A stretch of DNA of 64,000 nt from Costus lasius. Its lineage: Eukaryota > Streptophyta > Magnoliopsida > Zingiberales > Costaceae. The notes beneath the pieces were generated by a model, which did no database searches, was not told the origin of the DNA, and worked only from the letters and a program-made list of their open reading frames with translations. The stretch lies in contig CM050449.1 of assembly GCA_027563935.2 (NCBI GenBank), forward strand, positions 54,949,949 to 55,013,948, written 5' to 3'. Within the stretch, counting starts at the first letter, position 1, and the number at the start of each line of letters is the position of its first letter. Position numbers and translations under genes: made by a program. Shown here piece by piece: positions 11,840 to 22,059 of the stretch.

Positions 11840-12317
11840 ATTAGGGCAACACGAATGCGAATGAAGCGAACGACACCCAACTAAGTAATACAGCGCACTA
11901 ACCTCGTAGCAAATTTAGCGAATTCCTGCAGCTCTCTTAGCGCATTTTAAGCTTAGCTTACGTTGGGGGACTGTGGCTTTGTGGGGTTTAGCTCACGCGT
12001 CTACATCGCTGAAACAAACGAAGGACAAGAGATACCATGCCTCCGATGAATAGATGGCCGTGGGTGAAGAAGAAAGGAGAAAGCCAACTCGGTATCAAAG
12101 CAAGCAAATATAAAAATAGGCGAACCTGACCCACCGGAGGGTAGGATTTACTTCTTATAAGGTGGAAAAACCAAGCTGAGTCGAGACACCGGTCGCCGAC
12201 TCTTACAACTCCAAAGTCGAAGCAACTTCACCTTCCACACAAGCTGGAAGCTCACTCTAGCTCACCAGGAGATCCCTATCACTAAGAGAACTACTCAACA
12301 CTTAGACCTACCTCCTC

Positions 12318-12324
12318 TTTTATA
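12318..12324 (-). promoter_or_regulatory. TATA box of the solo LTR
   Basis: The minus strand reads TATAAAAG in a context shared with both Gyp1 LTRs (20951-20957 and 27595-27601). It lies just downstream of the U3 open frame, so transcription of the LTR would begin near 12290 on the minus strand. Confidence 0.5.
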
Positions 12325-12450
12325 GAATAAGAGGGGAGGAAACAAAAAAAATACACAAGAGACACTCTACTTTAACCACCTACCAACTCTTGCAGGCCAC
12401 AAAAGTGGTCAAGCTGGTAGCACGATCCTGCATCCTCGTACGGGGGCGGT

Positions 12451-13125
12451 TTAGACATGCTCCGAGCACACGACGACAAAACAGCAGAACTTCGATGTTG
12501 TGGGCTGGGTCACCACCGTCGCGGCTCGGTCTTGGGCCGTGTTGCTAATCAGATTACGCGGCCCACTTGGAGTTGGATCTTCAGGGGGTTGGCTCGTAGT
12601 GTCCTTGGGCTGCGCCACTTCGGTATGGATGGAAAGAGGGCTAATGACGCCCAAGAAACGGTCCGAGGGCTTACTTTGGCATTGGGATCGCCGGATTTCC
12701 ACCTTGTTGTGCTCCTTTCGGTCGTCATGGGATGGAGTAACATGGTAGGGAGGGCGGTGAACATCTAAGTGGGGTCGTCGGGGCTGCAACGCATCTCTAG
12801 GGGCAAACATGGCCTGCCCGTGATGGTGAGCACGACTGTGTTCGGAGTGGGCGAAGACCACAGAATTGGGCATGGCTTGCCCGTGACCAGGAGCACGCCC
12901 GTGTTCGGTGTGGCCGAAATCCACAGAGCCGGGCACGGCTTGCCCGTGACCAGGAGCACGCCCGTGTTCGGTGTGGCCAAAATCCAGAGAGCGGGGCACG
13001 GCCTGCCCGTGATCAGGAGTACGCCCATGTTCAGTGTGGCCGAAATCCATAGATCCGGGCACGGCTTGCCCGTGACCAGGAGCACGGTTGTGATGGGAGT
13101 TGCTGAAATCCACAAAATCGGGCAC
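12451..13125 (-). CDS. U3 open reading frame with 21-residue repeats (solo LTR copy)
   Basis: A 224-codon minus-strand frame in the U3 part of the solo LTR. The N-terminal half is a repeat of 21 residues (type EHGRAPGHGQAVPGSVDFGHT). The C-terminal 115 residues (RRPHLDVHRPPYHVTPSHDD, then RRSQCQSKPSDRFLG, ending CCFVVVCSEHV) are shared with the frames at 21129-21968 and 27771-28370, with the same stop position. No known domain is recognised. The strand matches the gag-pol direction. Whether it is translated is unknown: it lies upstream of the LTR TATA box, and the GC-rich repeat also leaves the other strand open, so openness alone is weak evidence. Confidence 0.35.
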   Translation of the reverse strand: MPDFVDFSNSHHNRAPGHGQAVPGSMDFGHTEHGRTPDHGQAVPRSLDFGHTEHGRAPGHGQAVPGSVDFGHTEHGRAPGHGQAMPNSVVFAHSEHSRAHHHGQAMFAPRDALQPRRPHLDVHRPPYHVTPSHDDRKEHNKVEIRRSQCQSKPSDRFLGVISPLSIHTEVAQPKDTTSQPPEDPTPSGPRNLISNTAQDRAATVVTQPTTSKFCCFVVVCSEHV

Positions 13126-13149
13126 GACTTGCCCATGACCAGGAGCATG
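12835..13149. repeat. 63-bp tandem repeat, five units
   Basis: Units start at 12835, 12898, 12961, 13024 and 13087, each 63 bp, with a further partial unit from 13150. Each includes CCCGTGTTCGG, a GGGCACGGCTTG type centre and GACCAGGAGCAC. Because 63 is a multiple of three, the repeat keeps the U3 frame open. The same period occurs in the Gyp1 3' LTR at 21600-21745 with different unit sequence. Confidence 0.85.
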
Positions 13150-13334
13150 CCCGTGTTCGGCGTTCGTATCTGTAGGCTACCGTGTCACGGTCGTGACGGG
13201 GCGCACGACCTGGCCGTGTCGCGGTATTCCGAGGAAAATTCCTGGGGCCCTGGGGAGTCTCCCCAAGTGTCTTTTGGAGGGGTTGGGCCATCCTCAAGTA
13301 TGTTCATGGGCCCGTTTGCTCCTGCATCACTTAA

Positions 13335-14089
13335 CCTAGCCGACCTCTAGAGATGATCTTTAAGGTTGGCTCCAAGGTCCATCAAGTGTGAACCACCACT
13401 TTGCAAGAGCCAAGATAGCTAGCTCACAAGCCCTAAGGCTCGGCCATGTTCTCTTTCGCCACCACCTTTGATGCTTGTTACGCCACCATGCAAGGTGCGC
13501 AAGCTTCATACATGCACCATGCTCTAAGTAGATGCGCCACCCTAATCCTCTTCTTAGTTAAAAGCAAAAGAAAAGTGGCACGTAGGCCTCACAAGCATAC
13601 ATCATAGGCATGCAAAGAGGCTTGACTCATGATCATAACACCATGCACAAACAAGGCACTTACTCATGCAATTCTACATGCTCATGAAAAACATAAAATC
13701 TGAAATTTTACTTTTTCATAAAACAAGTCTCCTTTCCTCTTCTTCTTCTCACAAATCTTTTGGTTATTTGCGATTAAGTTTTCATGATGATTTCATAGAC
13801 CCTATCGGCTGGCAATTTTGTCAGATCAAGAGACTCGGCCAGTCCGAAGACAAAATGCCTATCCTACTGGACAAAACTACGTGCGCCTTTGATCTTAAAT
13901 CAATCAAGAAAAATAACCCAAAAATCCAAAAGAGATTGAAAAGAGGATAGGAACAAGAAACTATAATTTTTATACTTTAAGAAAAATATGTGCCATACTG
14001 ATATGCAATTTGCAAAAATTTAAATATGGCATGTAAGCATGAAAGAGCATGAAAGAGCATGAAAGAACATCATTCAAGGCTCGCAAGTC
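13335..14089. other. Cop2 leader, LTR-proximal part
   Basis: The continuation of the Cop2 leader after the solo LTR. No gene is seen. A short 10-bp tandem repeat (GCATGAAAGA, three units) lies at about 14038-14067, just before the primer-binding site. The frame at 13666-13950 shows no recognisable domain and is not called. Confidence 0.7.
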
Positions 14090-14101
14090 CCTCTGATACC
14101 A
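14090..14101 (-). other. Primer-binding site of Cop2 (initiator Met tRNA type)
   Basis: The minus strand reads TGGTATCAGAGG next to the 5' LTR, matching the plant initiator-Met primer site TGGTATCAGAGC except for the last base. It fixes the element as minus-strand oriented. Confidence 0.85.
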
Positions 14102-14102
14102 C

Positions 14103-16066
14103 TGTTGGGAAACCCCGGGGATATTTTACAATTTTTCAGATATAGACATTACAGAATACATTGCACAGCGAAAGAATATCCCCGAAACAGGCCAGTCCCA
14201 AAAACCCAGTGAAGATCTCTTGCAAGGGGGTCGACACGATGAGTTAGTAAGTACCTAGAGCAAGCGAGGAGGTTGATGTCCTAGGCGCCCAAGCATGCGC
14301 CCTCTACAGTCTCATATACATGGATGCCTCGAGCTCTCTTCTTCCTCGCCTGGTGCTAGGCTTGGGAAGAAGATCCAAGCCTTGTGCTCCTTCTATACCA
14401 CTTGCGCCACTTTCAAAGGAAGAAGCTCCAAGAGGAAGGAGGAAGAAGAAGATACTGCCAAGGAGTTCTCTCACTCTCACCAAGAAGAGGAGGAAGGAAA
14501 ACTAACTTGCGGCCTTGTGGAAGAGACTTGCGCCCGTTGAAGTTTTCTCTCGCTCTCTTCAATGTTCCTCACGCCCATTAATTGTCCATAAATACACACT
14601 CGCATATGATGTGTGTATATATAGATCAAGGGGTGGCAACATAAGAGGGTGGTGCAATAAGAAGAGATGCGGCTAGGGTTTGCATGGTGGCAATTAGGGT
14701 TTTGGGTTTTGGTAAGTCTCCAAGACTTTTCCATAACACCCATACAATCGCCCAAGACTTACCTAATAAGTCTATCATGCCTTAGATGCCTCAAGCCTTG
14801 CCATAGAAGCAAGCATTCCATCTATGCACAAAGGGGCAAGGCGCCATTAGCTTCCATATGAAGCAAAATCGCCCACTCCACCCCATTATGCCCATAGGCG
14901 CCAATAGGGTGGAGATTTCTCCCCATTATACCCTTTAGCCCATTCTCTCTTTATGACAACTTGTTATCGGGCCTCATTGGGTAATGAGCAAGCCCAAACT
15001 TCATTGCATAGGTTGATTAAGCCATTGGATCCAATCTAATGCAACCCTAATCCAAATGTGACCAGTCTTGGTCAATTTCGGGTCAACTTACCAAAAATGA
15101 AGTTTGGCTCCAATAAATCTCTTCCATCTCATCAAGCCCATTGGCGCTAATGAAATATCTCAAATAGATCCGAGTTATCCAATAACTCGATCTAAAGGCT
15201 TCCCGATCAATACGAGAACTCGAGTATCCTGGTGTGCGACCCTGTAGGTTCCTCTGACGTTGGCAGTGCTGACCTAAGGTCACCACAAGTAGTGAGTGGC
15301 ACGTAGCAGTGCATCGCTGCTACCCAAGTCATCAGAATGGATATCGACATCGACATCCCCATTATTGTGACTAGGTACAGATACATTACAGTCCTTTTGT
15401 CGAACTGATATTCTATTCGACAAGTGTGTCATCACTTGTTTTCATCCAATCACATGGTCATGACTAAATTAGGTCTTCACCTGGGTATGGCCATACACTT
15501 TCAGTCATAGAACTATAGAGGAGCTCCATGGATATCAAGCTTCCCTTAGGAAGGGGCAAATCCATTATTTGTGCATTGATCTTCATATATGGGTTGTGAC
15601 ATACTCAATGACTGCGTTTATAACCTCCCAACTACGGTGAAGTGTTAGGTTGCATCAAAGCATGTCCCTAGCCATATAGAAGAGTCAATGGCCTCAAGTC
15701 TAAGGATCAATGCATCTCCTATCACTTGTGAGGATAACTCATGACACCAAATCATAGCCTCACAACGGGTCTATCCAGTATATCCCCACTGATGTACCCA
15801 AATGTCTGCGTTAGCACCTTGTGCCTAACCAGCCCATATACCAGTCTCATAAGTACCCGAGCTGTCCCATATCCACTCAGGTACATCGACTGGGGATAAT
15901 TATTTGAGCATAGATCCAATCTGTCTCCATGGACATTATCATATATGTACACAATCGCAGATGTAAGCAAACATTGATAATGACAATGCCAGAATGATAT
16001 TTAAATATCATAGTTAAGTAGTACAAACGTTGACCAAAAGTAGGTCTTAGGGCATATACGCCAACA
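14103..16066 (-). repeat. 5' LTR of Cop2
   Basis: 1964 bp, TGTTGGGAAACC to TACGCCAACA in plus-strand reading. It pairs with 3822-5700. It is followed by the TSD GTACG at 16067-16071. It holds the palindrome GTATGGCCATAC at 15485-15496. Small open frames within (for example 14295-14540) are mirrored in the left LTR only because the LTRs are duplicates. Confidence 0.9.
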
Positions 16067-18595
16067 GTACGCACACAAAGTACTTGCCCACACAGTCTTT
16101 GGCAGAGGGGACAGTGATGGTATGGTGAGGCAGACTGAACTTTTCTTTTTGTGGAGCATGCTATATGGGTATCCCTTGGATGTAGCATTCTTCTTTGTCA
16201 AACATATGGATAAAGTGGCAAGGGCAAAGAAAGGAGCCATTGTGATAGGTGGTTTCATTACACCTATAGCCTTATTTCTCAATGTTGAACCTTATGGGAT
16301 TGAAGTGGCCAGAGGGAATTCTAGACTAGACATGGAGTCATGTATGGCCATGAACATGATTGTTAGAGAAGGTGACATCTTCTCTTTGGTTCTTGGACCA
16401 GGAGGTCAGAAATTAAAAGATCCAGGTAGTTTCTCTATACCTTGTTCAATTGGGAGTATGGCTTTTGACCAAGCCTTATGTGATGTTGGTGCTAGTGTAA
16501 GCCTGATGCCTTTATCTATTTGCAGGAAATTGGACATGGGAGAGCTTAAACCAACTTCAATATCTTTGTAGCTCGCTAATCGTTCAGTTAAGTGTCCTGT
16601 AGGGATTCTGGAAGATGTGCCTATCCAAGTAGGTAAGCATTTCATTCCAACAGATTTTGTAGTTCTTGAGATGGAAGAAGATGCAAAGATCCCTATTATA
16701 CTTGGTAGACCATTCTTAGCCACAGCAGGGGCAATTATTGATGTAAGGAATGGCAAACTTATACTTAACATTGGAGATAAAAAAAATTGAGTATGACTTG
16801 AATTAGACCATAAAAAAATCATCATATTCTGGATCTTGCTATAGTATACATGTTGTAGATGACATTGTCTATGATATTAGTGATTTATTTGTTGAGACTT
16901 CTGCATATGATTCTGATTTAGATTCTTTTCTTGATTTTAATGAAGACACCAGTTCCAAAATTAATGAATTATTAGATTGCATTGCTTGTGAAGATAAAAA
17001 GAATGAGGAAGAGAAGGTTCCAAAAGTAGAACTTAAAGCTTTACCTGATAATCTTCGTTATGAATTTCTTGGTCCTAATTCTACTTACCCTGTTATTGTT
17101 GATGCACAACTTGGAAAAAGGGAGACTGAGTTGCTTCTTAAGGAATTGAAGATTCAAGGGAAGGTGATTAGGTATACTATTGATGATTTGAAAGGAATTA
17201 ATCCCTCTTTTTGTATGCACAGGATTTTAATGGAAGAGGAACACAAGCTACATGCAGATTTTCAAAGGAGACTTAACCCCTCAATGAAAGAAGTTATGAA
17301 GAAGGAAGTCTTGAAACTACTTGATGTAGGTATTATCTATCCTATCTCTGATAGTAAATGGGTAAGTCCCGTACATTGTGTTCCTAAAAAAGGAGGAGTA
17401 ACTGTAATGAAAAACAAAGACAGTGAATTGATTCCTGTTAGAACGGTATCTAGTTGGCGCATGTGCATAGATTATAGAAAATTGAATGCTACTACTAGGA
17501 AATACCACTTCCCCTTACATTTTATTGATCTTATGGTTGAAAGGCTTGCATACCATTCTTATTTCTGCTTCTTAGATGGATATTCTAAATTTTTCCAAAT
17601 TCCTATACGTCCTGATGATTAAGATAAGACCACGTTCACTTGGCCATATGACACTTTTGCATATAGAAGGATGCCTTTTGGTTTATGTAATGCACTAGCT
17701 ACCTTTCAGAGGTGCATGATGGCTATTTTTTCTGACTTCATTGAAGATTTTATGGATGTCTTTATGGATGATTTTTCTGTATACGGTTCTTCTTTTGATG
17801 ATTGTTTGCCTAATTTATCTCAAGTTTTGCAGAGGTGTGAAGAAACTAACCTTGTGCTTAATTGGGAAAGGTGTCATTTCATGGTTAAGCAAGGAATAGT
17901 TTTGTGATACTTAATTTTAGAAAGAGGGATTGACGTTGACAAAGCCAAAGTAGAAGTGATAGAAAAATTGGAGCCACCCACTACTGTAAAAGAGGTCCGA
18001 AGCTTTCTAGGACATGCAGGATTCTACCAGCGATTCATTAAGGATTTCTCTAAACTTACTAGACCTCTTACAAATTTACTTTCAGGAATTAAAGAAGGCT
18101 TTGATTTCAGCACCTATCATTCAGCCTCCATATTGGGATTTGCCATTTGAGCTCATGTGTGATGCCTGTGATTATGCAATAGGAGTAGTTCTAGGACATA
18201 GCAAAGAGAAAAAGCCTTATGTTATTCACTATGCTAGTAAGACTTTGGATGAGACACAGAGGAATTACACCACCACTGAGAAAGAACTTTTAGCCATAGT
18301 GTTTGCCTTTGATAGATTTAGATCATACTTGATTAATTCTAAAGTTGTGGTGTACACTGATCATGCAGCAGTGAGGTACTTAATGCAGAAAAAGGATAGT
18401 AAACCACGCTTGCTTAAATGGATTTTACTCTTGCAAGAGTTTGATTTAGAAATTAAGGATAAAAAAAGATAAGAAAACTTTGTTGTAGATCATCTTTCAA
18501 GGATAATGGCGAATACTAAAAAGAATGATATAATCAATGATTCCTTTCCTGAAGAATAACTCTTGGCCATTGAACAAATCAAAGCTCCATGGTAT
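16067..18595 (+). pseudogene. pol: Ath1 fragment 2: ORF1 domain end, protease, reverse transcriptase, RNase H
   Basis: Resumes the frame from 3821. The ORF1-like domain continues (ELFFLWSMLYGY, IVIGGFITPIALFL) to about 16395. It is then joined directly to an Athila-type protease region: LKDPGSFSIPCSIG, active-site ALCDVGASVSLMPLS, and IPIILGRPFLATAGAIID. Reverse transcriptase follows, with SPVHCVPKKGG, WRMCIDYRKLNATTRK, MPFGLCNALATFQRCM and the catalytic VFMDDFSVYG near 17760. Next are [20 protein letters not shown] and RNase H ([47 protein letters not shown]). Nonsense codons occur at about 16570, 17620, 17906, 18470 and 18557, with a frameshift near 18090. The frame stops at 18595 at the Ath2 insertion and resumes at 36021. 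Confidence 0.92.
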
Positions 18596-20306
18596 TGTTG
18601 TAGTCCGCAAGTGCACGGATACTCGAAGTAATATTTAAGATATCGAATCATAGAGACCTTGTTGTTAAGTACCGACGAATTGAATTTTCACTAGCTAAAC
18701 AAATCGAATAATGATGCAAACGATCGGAAAGTGCACGGAAAAATATCAGAGAAGAAGACTGGGACTAGGGGTTCATCCACCTTAATTCTAATGACTATAA
18801 GGAAATAAAGATTGTTAGTCAAACTTTATCATGATAAAGATTTAATTTACTTCATAAAAGGATCATCTCGCTCTCGTGCAGATAATCATACAAAGGACCA
18901 ATCCTCACTCTCGTGCAGGATCCATCCAATGCTGAAAATAAGTAAATCATTGAACAAAGAACTCAAGGATCACTCTCGTGCATCCGAATTCTAAGTCAAA
19001 CATCTCAAGTGGAAACTCAAGGATCACTCTCGTGCATCCTGAAACTCATCACAAGTTCTACTTAAGGTTCTCCGGTGATCAGAAATTTAATCTCTTACAA
19101 TTTCAAATCAAACCTAACACATTAACTCAATCCAAAGAATCAGAAAATCAACATGGCAATAAATCACTAAAAATCAGAATTCAAAGAACAAACCTAATCT
19201 CTTACGATAAGTTCCAAACTCAATGATTTTTAGGGTTCCAAATTTCACAATCCATCTCTCAGTCTATTTTGCAAAACTCTAAAACATGCTGATATTTGTA
19301 AAACTAAGGAGAATTAAAGGAAAGTCATCACATAAGCAGAATTATCATAACAAAATTATCATGACAAAATAATCAATCTCTAGTCATTAAGAAATTAAGG
19401 AGATTACACCCCTATGTCCCATACGAAGGTTTAAGCAAGCATGATGGAAGAATTATAGCAAAACATGGTTTTAGAATGATTAGAAATCAAAAGGGAAGAG
19501 TAAAGGTTACAAAACATGGCAGTAATCAAAATTACAGCCCGTAATTTGCTTTTCACGAGAAGAATAGTGGCGGCGTCCATGTTTTTGTTGATTTCTCCTT
19601 CAATTGATCTCCTTACACTCTGAAACTTCTGTGGCGTGTTCTCCTTCCTCAATTTTGTGGCCAGAGATGGTTTGTGCGATGAACGACAAAGAACCCTAGC
19701 GCGGCGGCAATCCCCCGAAATTCTCCGTGAATACGTGATGAAAATTGTTCCTTTCTCTTCGCAGATATTCGCCTACTTCTCTTGAGTCTTCCCCTTTTTT
19801 CAGATTTTCAATTGATGCTCTAAATCTTGAGAAATCATGTTTTTAAGTTTGCGGCAAAAAAATCAGGAATCTGGGTGCAAAATTACGGTACCGTGAAACA
19901 ATTACGGCAGTGCCATATTTTGCCCAAAACCTCTAGTTGAATTTTGACTGAAAATACGGTACCATCGTAGTTTATCCCAAAATTACGGTAGTGTTGTATT
20001 TCTCTCGGATGACTCTGAAAGTTTCTGTGTGAAATCGTCGGAAATTACAGCACCGTGGAAGTTTTTACAACAGTGCCGTATTTTTGCTAAAACTTCTGGT
20101 TGGATTCGCTGAAATTACGGTACCGTCATAGTTTTACCCAAAAATACGGTAGTTCCATATTTTGCTAGAAGGTTCGTTTTGGCTTAAAAATTGATGTGTA
20201 AACTCCTCTTCATGGTTAGAACTCATTCATGCATTGAAATTGCTGGAAAATCGGTGATAATGATGCCTTTTTACCAGAAAATGATCAAAAACTAGGAAAG
20301 GTGTAG
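18596..20306 (-). repeat. 3' LTR of Ath2, first segment (interrupted by Gyp1)
   Basis: Starts TGTTGTAGTCCGCAAGTG and matches 34181 onward. It is cut at 20306 by Gyp1 and continues at 28667-28775; the five bases 28662-28666 are the TSD copy. Total about 1820 bp against 1840 bp for the other LTR. The stretch 18890-19040 has several short repeats of the type CTCACTCTCGTGCA. The stretch 19885-20165 has palindromic cassettes. Confidence 0.9.
19885..20165. repeat. Array of ACGG...CCGT palindromic cassettes, Ath2 3' LTR
   Basis: About three to four imperfect cassettes. Each pairs a box of type ACGGTACCGT (19885-19894, again near 20117) with a box of type ACGGTAGTGCCGTA, separated by short AT-rich spacers. 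Both boxes are full or near palindromes. Similar arrays occur in the 5' LTR (35486-35762) and in the internal region (31876-32200). The function is unknown. Confidence 0.7.
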
Positions 20307-20950
20307 TGATGCAGCAACTAATGGGTGAGGGGGTCCTTAGTCCGTACTCTAGGATATTACACAATGATGAGAAAACGGGAGAGGGTCGTGAGACGAGGGA
20401 AGGGAAAATGCTTCGGAAAAGTGCAAGAATCCGGTAGAAAGCACAACGAACAGCGATGATTTTGATCGGGGCAACACGAATGAAATGAAGGAAAATAGCA
20501 CCCAACTAAACAACAACTCACTAACCTCTTAGCAAACTTTTAGCAATTCTCTTAGCCCGTTTTTAAGCTTAGCTTGCGTCGGGGATAGCGAGTTTGCGGG
20601 GTTCAGCTCGCACGCCTATGCTATTGAAACAAAGCATGAAACACGAGAGATCCGGCCACGTCTCTGATGGGGGATGGCCGGGGTGATGGGAAGAAGAAAA
20701 CCACAGCGATGTAATGCAAGAATAATGTAAAGAAACAGGCGAACCTGACCCACCAGTGGGTGGGATTTACTTCTTAGAAGGCTGAAAAAATGCAAGGGAA
20801 ACAAGCGGAGTCGAGACACCGGTCACCGACTCTTACAAACTCCGTAGGCGAAGCGACGTCGCCCACCCCACAAGCTGGAAGCTCACTCTAGCTCACCAGG
20901 AGATCTCTACCTCTAAGAGAACTAAGGAGGAATACTGGCCAACCCCTCTC

Positions 20951-20957
20951 TTTTATA
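20951..20957 (-). promoter_or_regulatory. TATA box of the Gyp1 3' LTR
   Basis: The minus strand reads CTTATCTTATAAAAGAGAGG, a clear TATAAAA box, conserved at 27595-27601 and, with change, at 12318-12324. It places U3 at about 20930-22105 and R-U5 at 20307-20930. Confidence 0.55.
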
Positions 20958-21128
20958 AGATAAGGAGGGGGAACAAGACAAGGGGACAGCATCCTAACAA
21001 ACTAACTACCATAAAGTGGTCAAGCTGCCACATAAAACAAGAAAGCATAAAATCCTACCAACTACCAGCTACTCCTACAAAGGCGCAGGTTCTTGGTCCT
21101 TCAGCATACGCGTCTTGGCGGAGATGGT

Positions 21129-21968
21129 CTAGACGTGCTCCGAACACATCGCGACAAAGCAGCAAAACTTTGAAGTCATGGGCTGGGCTACCACCATCGC
21201 GGCTCGATCTTGAGCCGTGTTACTAATGAGATTGAGTGGCCCACTTGGAGTTGGATCCTCTGGGGGTTGGCTTAGATCGCCCTTGGGCTGCAATACGCCG
21301 GTGTGTATGGAAAGGGGGCTAATGAAGCCCACGAAGCGATCCGGGGGCTTACTTTGGTGTTGGGATCGCCGGATTTCCACTTTGTTGAGCTCCTTTAGGT
21401 CATCATGGGATGGAGCAATATAGTAGGGAGGGCGGTGTACATCGAAGTGGGGTCGTCGGGGCGGCAACGAGTCTTCAGGGGCGAACACGGCCTGGCCGTG
21501 ATGGTGAGCACGGTCGTGTTCGTGAGCAGGTTCGTCGGCCGGGGAGGGCACGGGCGCTGGCACAGGCGTGTCCATGGCTATGTTGGGCTCGGTGTTGTTG
21601 GCCGAGGGAAGCACGGCATGGCCGTGCAGAGGAGAACGACCGTGTTCGTCAACGGTGGATCTGGCCGTGGGAAGCACGGCATGGCCGTGCTGAGGTGCAT
21701 GGCCGTGTTCGTCAACGGTGGATCTGGCCGAGGGAAGCACGGTATGCGGCACAGCCGTGCTAGCGGGTGTGTCAAGCTCGGCATTGTTGGCCGAGGCGGA
21801 CACGGCATGGCCATGTCTGGGAGCACGGGTGTGCTTATATTCAGGAAAGTTGGCCGAAGGAAGCACGGCCTGGGGCACGGGCATGGTCATGGGCGTGTCG
21901 GCGTTCACGCGGCTGGGCGACCGTGTCACGGCCGTGACTGTGGGCACGGCCTGGCCGTGGCTAGACAT
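21129..21968 (-). CDS. U3 open reading frame with 21-residue repeats (Gyp1 3' LTR copy)
   Basis: The longest copy, 279 codons. The N-terminal 150 residues are rich in Pro, Ala and His, with repeats of the type HGHAVLPSARSTVDEHG. The C-terminal part (PHFDVHRPPYYIAPSHDD, RRSQHQSKPPDRFVGF, CCFVAMCSEHV) is the conserved part shared with 12451-13125 and 27771-28370. No signal peptide or known domain is recognised. It lies wholly in U3, upstream of the LTR TATA box. In the genomic transcript it would appear only near the 3' end, after pol. Possible readings are a captured gene fragment, an accessory protein, or a frame kept open by repeat structure. Confidence 0.4.
   Translation of the reverse strand: MSSHGQAVPTVTAVTRSPSRVNADTPMTMPVPQAVLPSANFPEYKHTRAPRHGHAVSASANNAELDTPASTAVPHTVLPSARSTVDEHGHAPQHGHAVLPTARSTVDEHGRSPLHGHAVLPSANNTEPNIAMDTPVPAPVPSPADEPAHEHDRAHHHGQAVFAPEDSLPPRRPHFDVHRPPYYIAPSHDDLKELNKVEIRRSQHQSKPPDRFVGFISPLSIHTGVLQPKGDLSQPPEDPTPSGPLNLISNTAQDRAAMVVAQPMTSKFCCFVAMCSEHV
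21600..21745. repeat. 63-bp tandem repeat in the Gyp1 3' LTR
   Basis: Units start at 21600, 21663 and 21726 (the last is partial), each carrying GGAAGCACGG, ATGGCCGTG and CGTGTTCGTCAACGGTGG. The period is the same as in the solo LTR at 12835-13149, but the unit sequence differs, so copies have drifted or been converted together within each LTR. Confidence 0.8.
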
Positions 21969-22059
21969 GGGGAGCTCTGATCGCTGTGAAAATTCCGTGG
22001 AAAATTCCTGGAGTCCTGGGGAGTCTCCCCAAGTGTCTTTTGGGAGGGTTGTGCTACCC

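Larger units (their letters stand above)
10055..13329 (-). mobile_element. Solo LTR of the Gyp1 family, TSD CTTAA, with an internal insertion
   Basis: The left end (TGAAGTAGCAACTAAT) and right end (TTGCTCCTGCATCA) match the two ends of the Gyp1 LTR, and the flanks carry the TSD CTTAA at 10050-10054 and 13330-13334. No internal Gypsy domain is present, so this is a solo LTR, the usual product of LTR-LTR recombination. Orientation is as in Gyp1 (U3 at the right). It is about 1.65 kb without the insert at 10216-11839. A TATA box is at 12318-12324 on the minus strand. Confidence 0.88.
3822..16066 (-). mobile_element. Cop2: complete but decayed Ty1/Copia retrotransposon, TSD GTACG
   Basis: Both LTRs, a reverse-orientation primer-binding site at 14090-14101, a long leader, a gag-pol remnant and a polypurine tract (5701-5714, minus strand) are present. 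The TSD GTACG is seen at 3817-3821 and 16067-16071, and removing the element restores the Ath1 reading frame. The 12.2-kb length includes a nested solo LTR (10055-13329) with its own insert. It is a different, older family from Cop1 and Cop3-Cop6; the protein has the same domain order but many residue differences, stops and frameshifts. Confidence 0.93.

Noticed and set aside
12769..13350. 193-codon plus-strand frame across the 63-bp repeats, and similar at 21405-21980.
   Set aside because: Mirror frame of the U3 open frame; the repeats lack stops on both strands. It opposes the transcription direction of the LTR.
13666..13950. 94-codon plus-strand frame in the Cop2 leader.
   Set aside because: Low-complexity Ser/Lys-rich, no relative in the other leaders.
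18880..19040. Short direct repeats around CTCTCGTGCA spaced about 60-70 bp, looking like a CRISPR-type array.
   Set aside because: Irregular spacing, inside an Athila LTR and duplicated in the other LTR at 34450-34625; a eukaryotic LTR repeat.
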